Made by a program: the position numbers and the translations under genes. The notes beneath the pieces were generated by a model, which did not search any database, was not told the origin of the DNA, and was given only the letters and a program-made list of their open reading frames with translations. Positions 27,029 through 36,995 of a DNA stretch of 64,000 bases are shown one piece after another. The DNA is from RYN-133 sp963708645 (GTDB taxonomy: Bacteria > Actinomycetota > Actinomycetes > Mycobacteriales > Jatrophihabitantaceae). Position 1 is the first letter of the stretch; each line of letters begins with the position of its first letter. Location: positions 449,628-513,627 of the forward strand of contig CAVPTA010000003.1 in the NCBI GenBank assembly GCA_963708645.1, read 5' to 3'.

Positions 27029-29099
27029 GTGACGACCGCACCCGGCGCCGTGGCGGCGATGCTGCGGCCGCGGTCGGTCGCGCTCGTGGGCGCGAGCGCC
27101 CGGCCGGCGAGCTTCGGCGCGCGCATGATCGACGAGGTGACCCGCGGCGGTGGCGATCGCGCGATCCATCTGATCAATCCGCGCTACGACGAGATCGGCG
27201 GCCGTACCTGCTTGCCCTCGTTGAAGCATCTGGACGGGCCGGTCGATCTCGCGTTGCTCGGTGTCGGTGACAACGCGCTGGAGGCGCAGCTGCGCGATGC
27301 CGCCGAGGTCGGCGTGCGATCAGCCGTGGTCTTCGGGAGCGCGCACGGGTACGCGCTGCGTGCCTCGCTGCGAGAGATCGCCACCGAGCCGGGGATGGCG
27401 TTGTGCGGCGCCGGCTGCATGGGGTTCGTCAATCTCGACGACGGCTTGCGCGCGACCGGCTACATCGAACGCGAGGTCGTTGCCGCGCGGCCCGATCGCG
27501 CTGGTCACCCACTCGGGATCGATCTTCTCCGCGCTCCTGCGCACCCGCCGCGCCCTCGGTTACACACTCGCGGTGTCGTCGGGCCAGGAGCTCGTGACGA
27601 CGACCGCCGACTACCTCGACTACGTGCTCGAGCAGACGGGCACGCGCGTCCTCGCACTCGTGCTCGAAGCGGCGCGCGACGGTGCGCGGCTCGTCGACGC
27701 GGTGCAACGCGCCGCGGCAGCCGACGTCCCGACCGTCGTGCTGCCGGTCGGCAGCTCACCGCTCGGCGCGAGGCTCGTGACGGCGCACTCCGGCGCGCTG
27801 GCGGGAGCGCACGCCACATGGTCCGCGCTGGCCGAGGGGACGGGCGCGATGGTCGTGCGTGATCTCGCCGAATTCACGGACACGCTCGAACTGCTGGCCA
27901 TCGCGCGTCGGCCACGACGCGGCGCGGGCATGGCGACCGTGCACGACTCGGGCGCCGAGCGCACGATGGTGGCTGATCGCGCACACGAACTCGGGGTGCC
28001 GTTCGCGCCTCTGGGCGCGGCGACGCTCCAGCGCATCGACGAACTGCTCGACGACGGACTCGAGGCTGCGAACCCGCTGGATCTGTGGGGCCGTGGCGCA
28101 GAAACACGAGAGCTCTTCGCCGCGAGCCTGCAGGCGATGGCTGATGATCCTGCCGTCTCGCTCGTCGCGCTCGCGGTCGACCTTGTCGAGGAATACGACG
28201 GCGACCGGTCCTACATCGACGCCGCGCTTGATGTGGACACCGACGTGCCGCTGGTCGTTCTGGCGAACCTCGCATCGGCGATCGACCACGATGCGGCGTC
28301 GACGTTGCGCGCGAACGGCGTCCCGGTACTCGAAGGCACGTCGAGTGGACTGGCCGCGATCGGTCACGTCTTGCGCATGGCCCTCGGACCGCCGACGCCG
28401 AAGCCGGCGGTGGACTTCGAGCGGCAGGCTCGATGGCGCACCCGTCTCGCGGACGAGCGAGCGCTGCGTCCGGACGAGTCGTATGCCTTGCTCGCCGACT
28501 ACGGCATCCCGATCGCAGCGATGCGTCAGGTCGGTTCGGCCGACGCAGCCGTCGTCGCGGCGCGCGAGATCGGCTACCCCGTCGTGATGAAGACAGCCGC
28601 AGCAGTTATGCACAAAAGCGATGTCGGCGGCGTCGTGCTCGGCGTCGGCGACGACGAGCACGTTCGTGCGCGGTACGCCCAGCTGACCGACGCGCACGAC
28701 GCCGAGGTGACGGTCCACGCGACGGCACCGGCCGGCATCGAGGTCATGGTCGGCGTGACCCGTGACGTGTACCTCGGCGCGCTCGTGGTCGTTGCTGCCG
28801 GCGGTGTTCTCGCCGAGCTCGTCAAAGACACCGCCGTCTTGCTGCCTCCGTTCGGGGCCGTGCGCGCACGTGAAGCCGTGGAACGATTGACGCTCAGCGA
28901 GCTGCTCGCAGGCTGGCGTGGCGCTGTGCCGGCGGACCTCGCAAGCCTTGTCGATGTGATGGCGGCTGTTGGTGCAATCGCGTACGAGATCGGCGACCGG
29001 CTGAACGCTCTCGACGTCAACCCGGTCGTGGTCGGCCCGGGTGGCGCGGTGGCAGTGGACGTATTCGTGGAAGGGACGCTGCGTGTTCGCACTGAATGA
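27029..29099 (+). pseudogene. Acetate-CoA ligase family (ADP-forming type) acyl-CoA synthetase, frameshifted
   Basis: Restored length is 690 residues with three parts: CoA-binding domain (RPRSVALVGASARPASFGARM), succinyl-CoA-ligase-like flavodoxin domains (IALVTHSGSIFSALLRTRRALG), and a C-terminal ATP-grasp domain (GYPVVMKTAAAVMHKSDVGGV). It would activate a carboxylic acid to its CoA thioester. The first frame runs on to 27862 but homology leaves it at about 27480, where one extra T converts a GTG codon; the second frame then runs to 29099. This is a damaged gene or an assembly error. The gene overlaps the acyl-CoA dehydrogenase start by 17 bp. Confidence 0.82.
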
Positions 29100-30243
29100 C
29101 GAGGATCGCGCCATCCAACAGGCCGCGCGCGAGTTCGCCGACGAGCTGATCCCGTTGGAGGTCGACGTCGAACTCGCCGGCGGCGTCGTGACGGCCGACG
29201 TGGCCGAACGCAATCACCGCGAGGCACTCGCGCGCGGGCTGTACGCGACGAACATGCCCACGTCGGTCGGCGGTCCTGGTCGCACGATGCTGCAGCAGGT
29301 GCTCGTCCAGGAACAGGTCGGGCGCGTCACGAACGGCATCGCCTGGGTCATGCACACACCGCCCGCGTGGTGGGCTGATGTCGCCACCGAGTTCCAGCGC
29401 GAGCGGTGGTTGCTTCCAGCTGTCCGCGGTGAACGGCACGAGTGTTATGCGATCACTGAAGAGTTCGCCGGTTCGGATGTCGATGCGATCAGGGCGAGCG
29501 CCAAGCGCGACGGCGACGACTACATCGTCAACGGCGTGAAGTGGCACGTCACGTCGTACAACGTTGCCGACTACTGCTTCGTGCAGGCGAAGCTGGACAG
29601 CGGCGACCACGTGCTGCTCGTGCTCGACCTGCCGCACCCGGGCGTCGAGGTCGTGCGCACGCCCGCGTATACGCACAACATTGCCGACCACCATCCGATC
29701 GTGTCCTTCACCGAGGTTCGCATTCCGGTGACGCATCGCATTGGTGGCGAGGGCGATGGCATGACCTTCGCCTACGACTGGTTCCGCTTCGAACGCATCA
29801 TGGTTGCCGCGCGCTGCGTCGGTGCCGCGCAACGCCTGCTCGACGAGGTGTCCGGCTTCGCCGCGAACCGCCAAGTGAGTGGGCAACGACTCGGCGATCA
29901 TCAGCTGGTGGCCGCGATGCTCGCCGACAGCGCGACCGAGTTGTTCGCCGCGCGCGCGATGCTCTACGAGGTTGCGCGCGAGGTCGACGCGGGCGCCGAC
30001 CGGAAGGCGCTGCACGGAAGGGCATCGATGGCCAAGCTGTATTGCTCGGAGATGGCCGGACGTGCCGCTGACCGCGCGGTGCAGATCTTCGGCGGGCGCG
30101 GGTACATGCGCGAGAACGTCGCCGAGCGCATGTATCGCGAGTTGCGGGTCGAGCGCATCTGGGAGGGCGCGAGCGAACTGCAGCGGCTCATCGTTGCGCG
30201 GCAGGTGCTCAACCGCGGCGCCGGCCCGCTCACCGGCGGCTGA
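29083..30243 (+). CDS. Acyl-CoA dehydrogenase family protein
   Basis: A 386-residue flavoprotein oxidising an acyl-CoA at the alpha-beta bond. Family marks are YAITEEFAGSDVDAIRASAKRDGDDYIVNGVKWHVT, the C-terminal FGGRGYMRENVAERMYRELRVERIWEGASELQRLI and an Arg-rich FAD region. The GTG at 29083 (VFALNDEDRAIQQAAREFA) has GGAAGGGAC upstream. It is translationally overlapped with the acyl-CoA synthetase gene and ends the TetR-linked operon. Chain-length preference cannot be read. Confidence 0.91.
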   Translation: MFALNDEDRAIQQAAREFADELIPLEVDVELAGGVVTADVAERNHREALARGLYATNMPTSVGGPGRTMLQQVLVQEQVGRVTNGIAWVMHTPPAWWADVATEFQRERWLLPAVRGERHECYAITEEFAGSDVDAIRASAKRDGDDYIVNGVKWHVTSYNVADYCFVQAKLDSGDHVLLVLDLPHPGVEVVRTPAYTHNIADHHPIVSFTEVRIPVTHRIGGEGDGMTFAYDWFRFERIMVAARCVGAAQRLLDEVSGFAANRQVSGQRLGDHQLVAAMLADSATELFAARAMLYEVAREVDAGADRKALHGRASMAKLYCSEMAGRAADRAVQIFGGRGYMRENVAERMYRELRVERIWEGASELQRLIVARQVLNRGAGPLTGG

Positions 30244-30419
30244 GTCCGGCCGCTCAGCGGAACCGCTACGTCGTTTGCGACGACGGCTCGATTGACCGCG
30301 GCCACTGCCGCCGTGCAGCCTGGACGTGAAGACGCAATCGACCGACATGGTCGAGATCGACGGGGTGTTCAGCGAAGCGTTGGCCACCGGCTGGCGAGCG
30401 GCTGGCAAGCTGATCGCGT

Positions 30420-30707
30420 TCAGAACAAGGACGCGACACCGTACCGATTGAGCATTGTTTGCACCGATTTCGGCACCATCGTCAACACCACACTGCATTC
30501 ACGGTCTTTCGCCATCCGTCTCATCGCGAGAAGAGTTGCGACGCCGGATGAATCGATGAAATCGACCGCGGCCAACGTCACGAACAAGGTGGAGCCGGGC
30601 TGGGTGCGCGCCATGAGCGCTTCAACCTGCGCGATCACGTCGTCTCGGACTGCGTAGTCGAGCGCGCCACTGATCACGAGGTCCGCGCTCTGCTCAGGTC
30701 CGGTCAC
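30420..30707 (-). CDS. STAS-domain anti-sigma factor antagonist
   Basis: A 95-residue single-domain STAS protein. The phosphorylatable Ser motif is present in VDFIDSSGVATLLAMRR. Such proteins bind RsbW-type kinases and release sigma factors. No anti-sigma or sigma gene adjoins it; the nearest pair is at 4.5-5.7 kb. The start is a GTG at 30707. The 176 bp between the upstream acyl-CoA dehydrogenase stop and this gene holds no clear gene. Confidence 0.82.
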   Translation of the reverse strand: MTGPEQSADLVISGALDYAVRDDVIAQVEALMARTQPGSTLFVTLAAVDFIDSSGVATLLAMRRMAKDRECSVVLTMVPKSVQTMLNRYGVASLF

Positions 30708-30794
30708 GCAACCAGCCTATTGCCCGAGCTGTCGCGACCGCGCAACCGCGCCGGGTCTGACGTGAACTAGGCGCCCGATGGTGCTTGCCGGCGG

Positions 30795-31448
30795 TCAGAG
30801 TGGCGTGTCGCCCGGACGAACCAGGCCGGTCTCGTAGGCAAGGACGACGAGCTGAGCTCGGCTGCGGGTGTTGGTTTTGGTCATGACGCGACCGAGGTAG
30901 GTCTTGACCGTGGCCTCCGACAAGAACACGGCGGCAGCGATCTCGGCGTTCGAGCGGCCGCGGGCAACGTGCTCAAGCACCTCCACCTCGCGGTCGGTCA
31001 GCGCCGACAAGGCCGCTTTGCCCCGGTCCGGTGCCGGTCCGGACACCGCGTCCTGGATCAACCGCCGCGTAATGCGCGGATCGAGCAGCGCGTCACCGGC
31101 CGCCACGGTGCGGACGGCGGCGACGAGGTGCTCCGGCGGTGCGGTCTTGAGCAGGTAGCCACTGGCGCCGGCGCGCAGCGCGGCGTACACCTGCGCGTCG
31201 CTGCTGAACGTGGTCAGCACGAGCACTTTCGCGTCGGCGGGCAGGCGCTCGATCGCGGCAATACCGTCGAGGTTGGGCATGCGCAGATCCATCAAGATGA
31301 CGTCCGGTGAATGTGCGGCCGCGCCATCGAGCGCCTCGTGTCCGTCCGCGGCCTCGGCGACCACACGGAAGTCGGGCTCGGTCTCGAGGATCATCCGCAG
31401 GCCCCGGCGTACCAGTGCCTGGTCGTCGGCGAGCAGGAGCCTGATCAC
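30795..31448 (-). CDS. NarL/FixJ-family response regulator
   Basis: A 217-residue regulator. The receiver domain has DDQ near the N-terminus, the phosphoacceptor Asp in VILMDLRMPNLDG and the switch Lys in YLLKTAPPEHL. A LuxR-type helix-turn-helix (LTDREVEVLEHVARGRSNAEIA) ends the protein. The GTG overlaps the kinase gene stop by 4 bp, so the two form a cognate pair. The target is unknown. Confidence 0.93.
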   Translation of the reverse strand: MIRLLLADDQALVRRGLRMILETEPDFRVVAEAADGHEALDGAAAHSPDVILMDLRMPNLDGIAAIERLPADAKVLVLTTFSSDAQVYAALRAGASGYLLKTAPPEHLVAAVRTVAAGDALLDPRITRRLIQDAVSGPAPDRGKAALSALTDREVEVLEHVARGRSNAEIAAAVFLSEATVKTYLGRVMTKTNTRSRAQLVVLAYETGLVRPGDTPL

Positions 31449-32611
31449 GACGCCTCCGCCGCAACCGGGAGCACAGCAGTGATCGACCAGCCGCCGTTCG
31501 GCCGGCGCCCGGCCTCGAACGAGCCGCCGAACATCCGCACGCGTTCTCGCATCCCGACCAGGCCATGACCGCCGGATGCCCCTGCCGACGACGCGGTCGA
31601 CCCGTTGCCGTCATCAGAAACTCGCACCGTGAGCTGCGCCGGGTCGTAGGCGAGTTCGACAAGGGTCGTGCTGCCACGTGCATGTTTCAGCACGTTCGTC
31701 AGGGCTTCCTGCACGACCCGGTACGCCGACACCTCCAGCGCACTGCCCAGCTCTCGCCGCTCGCCGGTGATCCGCAGCTCGATCGGGACGCCGGATCGTC
31801 GGACTTCGTCGACCAGTTCTTCGACGGCGGACAGGCCACGTTGTGGCGCGAGCGTCTGCCCGTCGTCGCGCAGCATTCCCAGCAGCAGATAGAGCTCGTC
31901 GACAGCGCGACGGCCGCTGTCCTGGATGAGCGACAACGCCTCGCTGGCCTCTGCGGGAAGATCGCTGGTGACCCGTTGCGCGGCTCCCGCCTGGATGACC
32001 ATCAGTGACACGTCGTGTGCGATGACGTCGTGGAGTTCGCGGGCAATGCGTTCGCGTTCGGCGACGACTGCCTCGCGGGCCTGTAGGTCTTGTTCGCGCT
32101 CGAGCAGGCTGGCGCGGGCAGAAGCGGTGTCTGCTCGCGTACGGGAGCGTTGCATCAGACGGCCGACGACGACTGCGAGCACGATGCCCAACACGTTGAA
32201 GACGAGTTGGGCGGGCGTCCGGTAGGCCGGACCGCGGATCGCGAATCCGCCGACGACACAGACGCAGAACGCTGCAACCAGGTAGACATAGCGGATCGGT
32301 CGGTATGCCGCGACCGAGTAGATCGCGAGCATTGACGGCACGAACGACGCGTAGAAATCGGGCTCCTTGCCCAACCCCAGCGTCGGGATCAGGCTCGTGG
32401 CGACGAGGACACCGAGCACTTCGACCGGCCTCGTCCGCCGCCAGGACAGGGCCAGGCAACCGATGACGCCCAGCACCGTCGTGAGTACCGACGGGTGCGG
32501 AGGCTGGAGCGTGATCACAGCGTTCAGGACGACCAGCGTGAGCGGGATGCCGACGACTGCGGCGTCGGACGGGCGCACGTTCGCCCGGAGTCGGGTAGCG
32601 ATCGCCGTCAC
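31445..32611 (-). CDS. NarL-type sensor histidine kinase
   Basis: A 388-residue membrane kinase. Four or five membrane segments cover about residues 20-150. A HisKA_3 dimerisation domain follows with the phosphoacceptor His in ERIARELHDVIAHDVSLMV, then HATPase_c (VVQEALTNVLKHARG, VSDDGNG, GGHGLVGMRERVRMFGG). No extracellular sensor domain is visible, so sensing is probably intramembrane. It is the partner of the adjacent response regulator. Confidence 0.93.
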   Translation of the reverse strand: MTAIATRLRANVRPSDAAVVGIPLTLVVLNAVITLQPPHPSVLTTVLGVIGCLALSWRRTRPVEVLGVLVATSLIPTLGLGKEPDFYASFVPSMLAIYSVAAYRPIRYVYLVAAFCVCVVGGFAIRGPAYRTPAQLVFNVLGIVLAVVVGRLMQRSRTRADTASARASLLEREQDLQAREAVVAERERIARELHDVIAHDVSLMVIQAGAAQRVTSDLPAEASEALSLIQDSGRRAVDELYLLLGMLRDDGQTLAPQRGLSAVEELVDEVRRSGVPIELRITGERRELGSALEVSAYRVVQEALTNVLKHARGSTTLVELAYDPAQLTVRVSDDGNGSTASSAGASGGHGLVGMRERVRMFGGSFEAGRRPNGGWSITAVLPVAAEAS

Positions 32612-32778
32612 CGCGCCAGCCTAGGTCGTGCTGCGGACCCCGACCATCAACCGCGGGCGTGACTGCAGTCGACTTTCGGTGATCCTGTTGATCCCTTGCG
32701 GTTGATGACCCCGATGGCGCCGTCGCGGCAGGTTGAGCGAGGTCGAGAACTCGCTCGGCAGATGACGTGGAGGACTTC

Positions 32779-33213
32779 ATGAATCGCAAGATCGCACTCG
32801 CGAGTGTTGCCGCTGCTGCCACGATCGCAGGCGTCACCGCCGCGGCCGTACCCGATATGGCTGCCGCCGGGACGCAGACCGTGACCCAGCACTTCACCGC
32901 CAAGAGTTCGTCGTCGCCGCTCAAGCTCAGCAAGACCGCTTACGCGCTCACCGACAACGACGTCAGGAACGGCAAGACGATCGGCCGCGACGTGCTGTAC
33001 TGCACGAATGCCCCCGGCGCATCGAACTGTCACGTCGCGTTCGCTCAGGACGGCGGTCTGCTGTACGCCCGATTCACGCTGACGGACAAGACCGGCGCAT
33101 TGAAGGGCGTCGTCACCGGGGGCACCGGGAGTTTCGCAAAGGCCAAGGGGACGCTGACCGGACAAGCGGTGTCGCGGACGGCCGTGAAGATCACGCTCCA
33201 CTACACCAAGTAG
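32779..33213 (+). CDS. Secreted allene-oxide-cyclase-barrel-like protein
   Basis: A 144-residue exported protein with a signal peptide (about residues 1-33, Ala-rich). The mature part resembles the AOC/dirigent-like small beta barrel seen in actinobacterial secreted proteins: LYARFTLTDKTGALKGVVTGGTGSFAKAKGTLTG. The role is unknown. GGAGG lies 6 nt before the ATG. It stands alone and diverges from the kinase gene across about 167 bp with no other gene. Confidence 0.72.
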   Translation: MNRKIALASVAAAATIAGVTAAAVPDMAAAGTQTVTQHFTAKSSSSPLKLSKTAYALTDNDVRNGKTIGRDVLYCTNAPGASNCHVAFAQDGGLLYARFTLTDKTGALKGVVTGGTGSFAKAKGTLTGQAVSRTAVKITLHYTK

Positions 33214-33259
33214 GTCGCGACCAGGGTCGGGACGCTGCACCGGTGGCTCAGGACGTGGC

Positions 33260-34054
33260 TCAGGACGGTTCGACGTAGCGCGCGTGTGACTCGACCTCGG
33301 CGAAGATCGTCCCGGCGATCGGCCGGCGCATCTCTTCGGCGAGGTGACCGAGCAATCCGGCGCATCGCGCGAGCAGCACCACACCCCGCAGCATTGCCAG
33401 TGGGATGCCGAGGTCGGCGAGCGCGGCGCCGCACACGCCGGCTCCGTTCAGTGGCAGCGTCTTGCCGAGCTCGTCCGGGGCAACGCGGCCGACTGCTTCG
33501 AACAGCGCGAGGTGTGGACCGTACTGATCCGTATCGTGCGCGATGCCGATGATCACCGGCGTGCGCGGATCGCCTTGTTTGTGCAGGTGATGACCCAAGC
33601 CAGGGACGAGGCGACCCTTGCTACGCCGCGAGCGGATGGCAGCACGAGCCAGCTCGTCCCACCCGGCGTCGTCGGTCGGCGGCGACTCGACGTCAGCGAG
33701 GGCTTCGGCGAGAAACGCGCCGGTGTCCTCGCTGACGCCGAGGAAGCGAGATCCGCCCCCGAGCAGGCCGGCCGCGAGCGCACCCTGGATCGCATCGGGA
33801 GCGGACAGATAGGTGAGGCGGGCTGCGATGGCGGTGGGGGTGAAACCGTGATCGGCCAGGGCAACCAACACCGCTTCGAACAGTCTCGACTGCGCAGGTG
33901 TCGGAGACTGCAAGGTGATGAGGCGGTAGGCGAGTTCACCGAAGCTGACTTTGCCGATCAGGTCGGTCGCGAGGTTCTCACCGAAAAGGGAGATGGTGTC
34001 GACGGACGAGACGCCGAGGCTGGTGGGGTAGTCGGGCATCAGCTCGTCAGCCAT
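33260..34054 (-). CDS. Citryl-CoA-lyase-like protein (citrate synthase superfamily)
   Basis: A 264-residue short citrate-synthase-fold protein, the size of stand-alone citryl-CoA lyases. Active-site elements survive: LVPGLGHHLHKQGDPRTP corresponds to the PGxGH...DPR motif and NGAGVCGAALADLG to the CoA-loop region. It probably makes or cleaves a C-C bond in a citryl-CoA-like or substituted malyl-CoA-like ester. It overlaps the CoA-transferase gene by 16 bp, so CoA transfer followed by cleavage is the natural reading. The exact substrate is unknown. Confidence 0.78.
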   Translation of the reverse strand: MADELMPDYPTSLGVSSVDTISLFGENLATDLIGKVSFGELAYRLITLQSPTPAQSRLFEAVLVALADHGFTPTAIAARLTYLSAPDAIQGALAAGLLGGGSRFLGVSEDTGAFLAEALADVESPPTDDAGWDELARAAIRSRRSKGRLVPGLGHHLHKQGDPRTPVIIGIAHDTDQYGPHLALFEAVGRVAPDELGKTLPLNGAGVCGAALADLGIPLAMLRGVVLLARCAGLLGHLAEEMRRPIAGTIFAEVESHARYVEPS

Positions 34055-35181
34055 TCGCGTAGTTCGGCGTTGTGTTCACCGAGTTTCGGGGGAGCAAGGT
34101 CGTAGCGCGGCGGTGTTGCCGAGTACATCAACGGATTGCGGACGGTCGGGACGTCGCCGGCGACGACGACCGGGTCGAGGCCGAGTGAATCGGCGAGTTC
34201 GACCCCGGCGCGCACGTCGTTGATCGGGCCGCACGGAATCCCTACCTCGCTCAGTGCTTCGAACCACTCCTGCGCCGACTTCGTAACCAACCGTTCGACG
34301 AGAATCGATCGCAACTCGTCGCGATTGTCGTTGCGGGCCTGCACCGTCGCGAACCGTTCGTCGGCTGCGACATCGGTGATGTCGAGGGCGGTCGCCAGAC
34401 GCCGGAATTGGGCATCGTTGCCCGCGATCACGATCAGCTCACCGTCCCCCGTCGGCAATGGTTCGTACGGGAACAGCGACAGGTGTGCGTTGCCCATGCG
34501 GTTCGGAATCACGTCGCCGGCAACGTAGGCCGAGGTCTGGTTGACGAGGGCCGACAACGCGGTCGAGAGCAGATTGGCTTCGATGTGCTGGCCTTTGCCG
34601 GTCTGCGAGCGGTGGTGCAGAGCGGCAAGGATGCCGATTGCGCAGTGCAGTCCGGTCATCACGTCGAAGACCGCGACCCCGGCGCGATACGGCGGCCCGT
34701 CCGGTGAGCCGGTGAGGCTCATCAGTCCCGACACTGCCTGGGCCAGCAGGTCGTAGCCGGGCAGTTTCGCACCCTCACCGGCGCCGAATCCGCTGATCGA
34801 GCAGTAGACGGTGTCTGCGCGTCGCGCGCGTACCGACTCGTAGTCGAGGCCGAACTTGGCCAGGCCGCCGGGCTTGAAGTTCTGGATCATGACGTCGGCG
34901 CGTCGGCTCAGCTCGTGCGCGAGCGTGAGATCGTCCGGGTCGCCCAGGTCGAGCACGATCGATCGCTTGTTGCGGTTGATCGACAGGTAGTAGGTGCCGG
35001 TGTCGCCGCGCAGCGGTGGCACCCAGTGCCGCGTGTCGTCACCGGCTGCCGACTCGACCTTGATCACGTTTGCGCCGAGGTCGGCCAGCAACATCGTGCA
35101 ATACGGGCCGGCGAGCACCCGGCTGAAGTCAGCAACGACGATGCCGCGCAACGGACCGCCGGCAGGTGCTTCATGCGCCAT
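34039..35181 (-). CDS. CaiB/BaiF (family III) CoA-transferase
   Basis: A 380-residue CoA-transferase. N-terminal GIVVADFSRVLAGPYCTMLLADLGANVIKVE and the downstream NRNKRSIVLDL and FKPGGLAKFGLDY are classic; the catalytic Asp lies in the VFDVMTGLHCAIGILAAL region. The ATG at 35181 is preceded by AAGGAG and overlaps the IclR stop by 11 bp. In the IclR-CoA-transferase-lyase operon it probably activates a di- or tricarboxylic acid for the lyase. Confidence 0.91.
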   Translation of the reverse strand: MAHEAPAGGPLRGIVVADFSRVLAGPYCTMLLADLGANVIKVESAAGDDTRHWVPPLRGDTGTYYLSINRNKRSIVLDLGDPDDLTLAHELSRRADVMIQNFKPGGLAKFGLDYESVRARRADTVYCSISGFGAGEGAKLPGYDLLAQAVSGLMSLTGSPDGPPYRAGVAVFDVMTGLHCAIGILAALHHRSQTGKGQHIEANLLSTALSALVNQTSAYVAGDVIPNRMGNAHLSLFPYEPLPTGDGELIVIAGNDAQFRRLATALDITDVAADERFATVQARNDNRDELRSILVERLVTKSAQEWFEALSEVGIPCGPINDVRAGVELADSLGLDPVVVAGDVPTVRNPLMYSATPPRYDLAPPKLGEHNAELREWLTS

Positions 35182-36010
35182 GCGCACTCCTTTTTCGTGG
35201 TGGCGGCTGCTGGCCGACCTCGTCGTGCGGACGAGACTGCGACATCGCCCAATCGGCGCTGATCTCGTCCGCCGTGTGCAGTAGCAACGGCAGGTGATCG
35301 TGGACGAGGGTGGCGACACTCGTTTCGGCGGCGTGCACCGTGACGTTGACCGCTGCCCGCACGACACCGGAGCCGTCGCGAACCGGTGCCGCAATCGAGC
35401 GGATGCCGGGCGCCAGCTCTTCGTCGGCAAGGGCCCAGCCGCGTTCACGCACCTCGGCCAGCTCGGCGCGAACCACCGCGGGGTCGCGCGGCAGGAAGGG
35501 CGGCAGCCCTGATCGGCTCGGCTCAGCGAGCACGCTCGTCAGTTCCTCACCGGTCAACGCGGCGAGCAGCACCTTGCCCTGCGAGGTGTACAGGGCGGGG
35601 AACCGGGTGCCGATCTGCACGCGCAGCGCGATGATCTTCGGGACGGCGACGCGGGCGACGTAGACGATGTCCGACCCGTCGAGCTGTGCCATCGACGACG
35701 ACTCGTGCGTGCGCGCGACCAGATCGCCGAGGTGCGGACGAGCGATGTCCCAGAGCCCGAGCGAGCCGACGTAGGCCATGCCGAGTCGAAGCACTCGCGG
35801 AGTGAGTTCGAAGCGTCCGTCCGCCGTGCGCACATAACCGAGCTCGGCGAGCGTGAGCAACAATCGGCGCGCGGTCGGGCGGGCCAGACCGGTTGCGGCG
35901 GCGACCTCGGTGAGCGTGAGCGCCGGCCGGTGTTCGTCGAAGCAGGCGAGCACATCGAGCCCACGGGCCAGCGCCTCGACGAAGTCCGGGTTGCTGCCGC
36001 GTCCGGCCAC
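35171..36010 (-). CDS. IclR-family transcriptional regulator
   Basis: A 279-residue IclR regulator: N-terminal winged helix (LTLTEVAAATGLARPTARRLLLTLAELGYV) and a C-terminal effector domain (GKVLLAALTGEEL, GWALADEELAPGIRSIAAPV). The GTG at 36010 is set by GGAGG 5 nt upstream; a TTG at 36031 is less likely. It diverges from the LigB operon across 118 bp that contain a perfect 15 bp palindrome. IclR proteins of the PcaR/PobR type respond to aromatic acids, consistent with ring-cleavage neighbours. Confidence 0.91.
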   Translation of the reverse strand: MAGRGSNPDFVEALARGLDVLACFDEHRPALTLTEVAAATGLARPTARRLLLTLAELGYVRTADGRFELTPRVLRLGMAYVGSLGLWDIARPHLGDLVARTHESSSMAQLDGSDIVYVARVAVPKIIALRVQIGTRFPALYTSQGKVLLAALTGEELTSVLAEPSRSGLPPFLPRDPAVVRAELAEVRERGWALADEELAPGIRSIAAPVRDGSGVVRAAVNVTVHAAETSVATLVHDHLPLLLHTADEISADWAMSQSRPHDEVGQQPPPRKRSAHGA

Positions 36011-36062
36011 GCTGCCTCCGACCCTTGACAACGGAAAGTTCTGCGCGGCATCGTCTCATCTA

Positions 36063-36077
36063 GTCCGCTAGGCGGAC
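36063..36077. promoter_or_regulatory. Perfect palindrome between iclR-type and ligB-type genes (candidate IclR operator)
   Basis: GTCCGC-TAG-GCGGAC is a perfect 6-3-6 inverted repeat, 52 bp upstream of the LigB start and 53 bp upstream of the IclR start. Size, symmetry and position fit an IclR dimer site controlling both divergent operons. Confidence 0.6.
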
Positions 36078-36128
36078 AACTGTACGCACAGCGGTATCTG
36101 GAACACACGGTATTCGAGACGGGGCAGC

Positions 36129-36995
36129 ATGGCCGAGCTGGTCGCGATCCTGGCGACGACGCACCACCCGTTCTTCTACAAGACGAGCCTGCTTGCACCC
36201 GATGAGGCGCCGCCGTTCGCGGCCGAGTGGGTGCGCAAGGTCGAGGCCTACCGCGAGACGCTCACGCGCGCTCGTCCGGACGTGCTGGTGATGATCGGCT
36301 CGGATCATTTCCACCAACTCTGGCTCGACAACATGCCGCAGTTCTTGATCGGCAAAGCGCCCTTCTACGACGCGAACTACTACAACGAGGAGCGCGAGTT
36401 CGGGCTGCCGCGGCTGCTGCTCAAGGGACACGAGGAACTGTCGGCGTACCTGTTGCGCGAAGCCATTGACCGCGAGTTCGATCTGGCGTTCTCGAACGAG
36501 CTGCGCGTCGATCACTCGATCACCTGCCCGATCATCACCGTGCGACCGCAGAACGATCTGCCGGTGGTGCCGATCTACACCAACATCTTCGCGCCGCCGC
36601 TGCCGCGTCCCGAACGATTCGTGAAGCTGGGCCGCACGATCCGCGAGTTGATCGACGCGTGGCCGTCGCACCTGCGGGTTGCGGTGATCGGCACCGGACA
36701 CCTGTCACTCGAACTCGGCGGCCCACGACAATTCGGCCCGCACGGCCCCGACCCCGACTTCGATGCTCAAGCCGTCGAGTGGATCGCCAACGGCGACATC
36801 GACGCGTGCCTGAAGAACGTCACGCTCGACAGCCTGCACGCGCCGGGCAATGCGACGCACGGGTTCATGGACTTCATGCTGATGATGGGCGTCGCCGGAT
36901 ACAACAAGGCCGACTACGCCGACAATCTCGACCTGTTCCACACGATGGAGGCGTACTTCACGTGGTACCCGAACGGGGGGCCGGCCGATGTCTAA
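36129..36995 (+). CDS. LigB-type extradiol ring-cleavage dioxygenase, catalytic subunit
   Basis: A 288-residue class III extradiol dioxygenase. The iron-binding His residues lie in ILATTHHPFFY near the N-terminus and MIGSDHFHQLW; the catalytic His region VAVIGTGHLSLELGG follows. The family includes protocatechuate 4,5-dioxygenase LigB, gallate dioxygenase and related enzymes. It overlaps the LigA-like gene by 8 bp, so the enzyme is a two-subunit type. The ring substrate is not determined. Confidence 0.88.
   Translation: MAELVAILATTHHPFFYKTSLLAPDEAPPFAAEWVRKVEAYRETLTRARPDVLVMIGSDHFHQLWLDNMPQFLIGKAPFYDANYYNEEREFGLPRLLLKGHEELSAYLLREAIDREFDLAFSNELRVDHSITCPIITVRPQNDLPVVPIYTNIFAPPLPRPERFVKLGRTIRELIDAWPSHLRVAVIGTGHLSLELGGPRQFGPHGPDPDFDAQAVEWIANGDIDACLKNVTLDSLHAPGNATHGFMDFMLMMGVAGYNKADYADNLDLFHTMEAYFTWYPNGGPADV

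Noticed and set aside
30244..30419. Small gene between the acyl-CoA dehydrogenase and STAS genes
   Set aside because: A short frame starting near 30348 has no ribosome site or recognisable family; left as intergenic.
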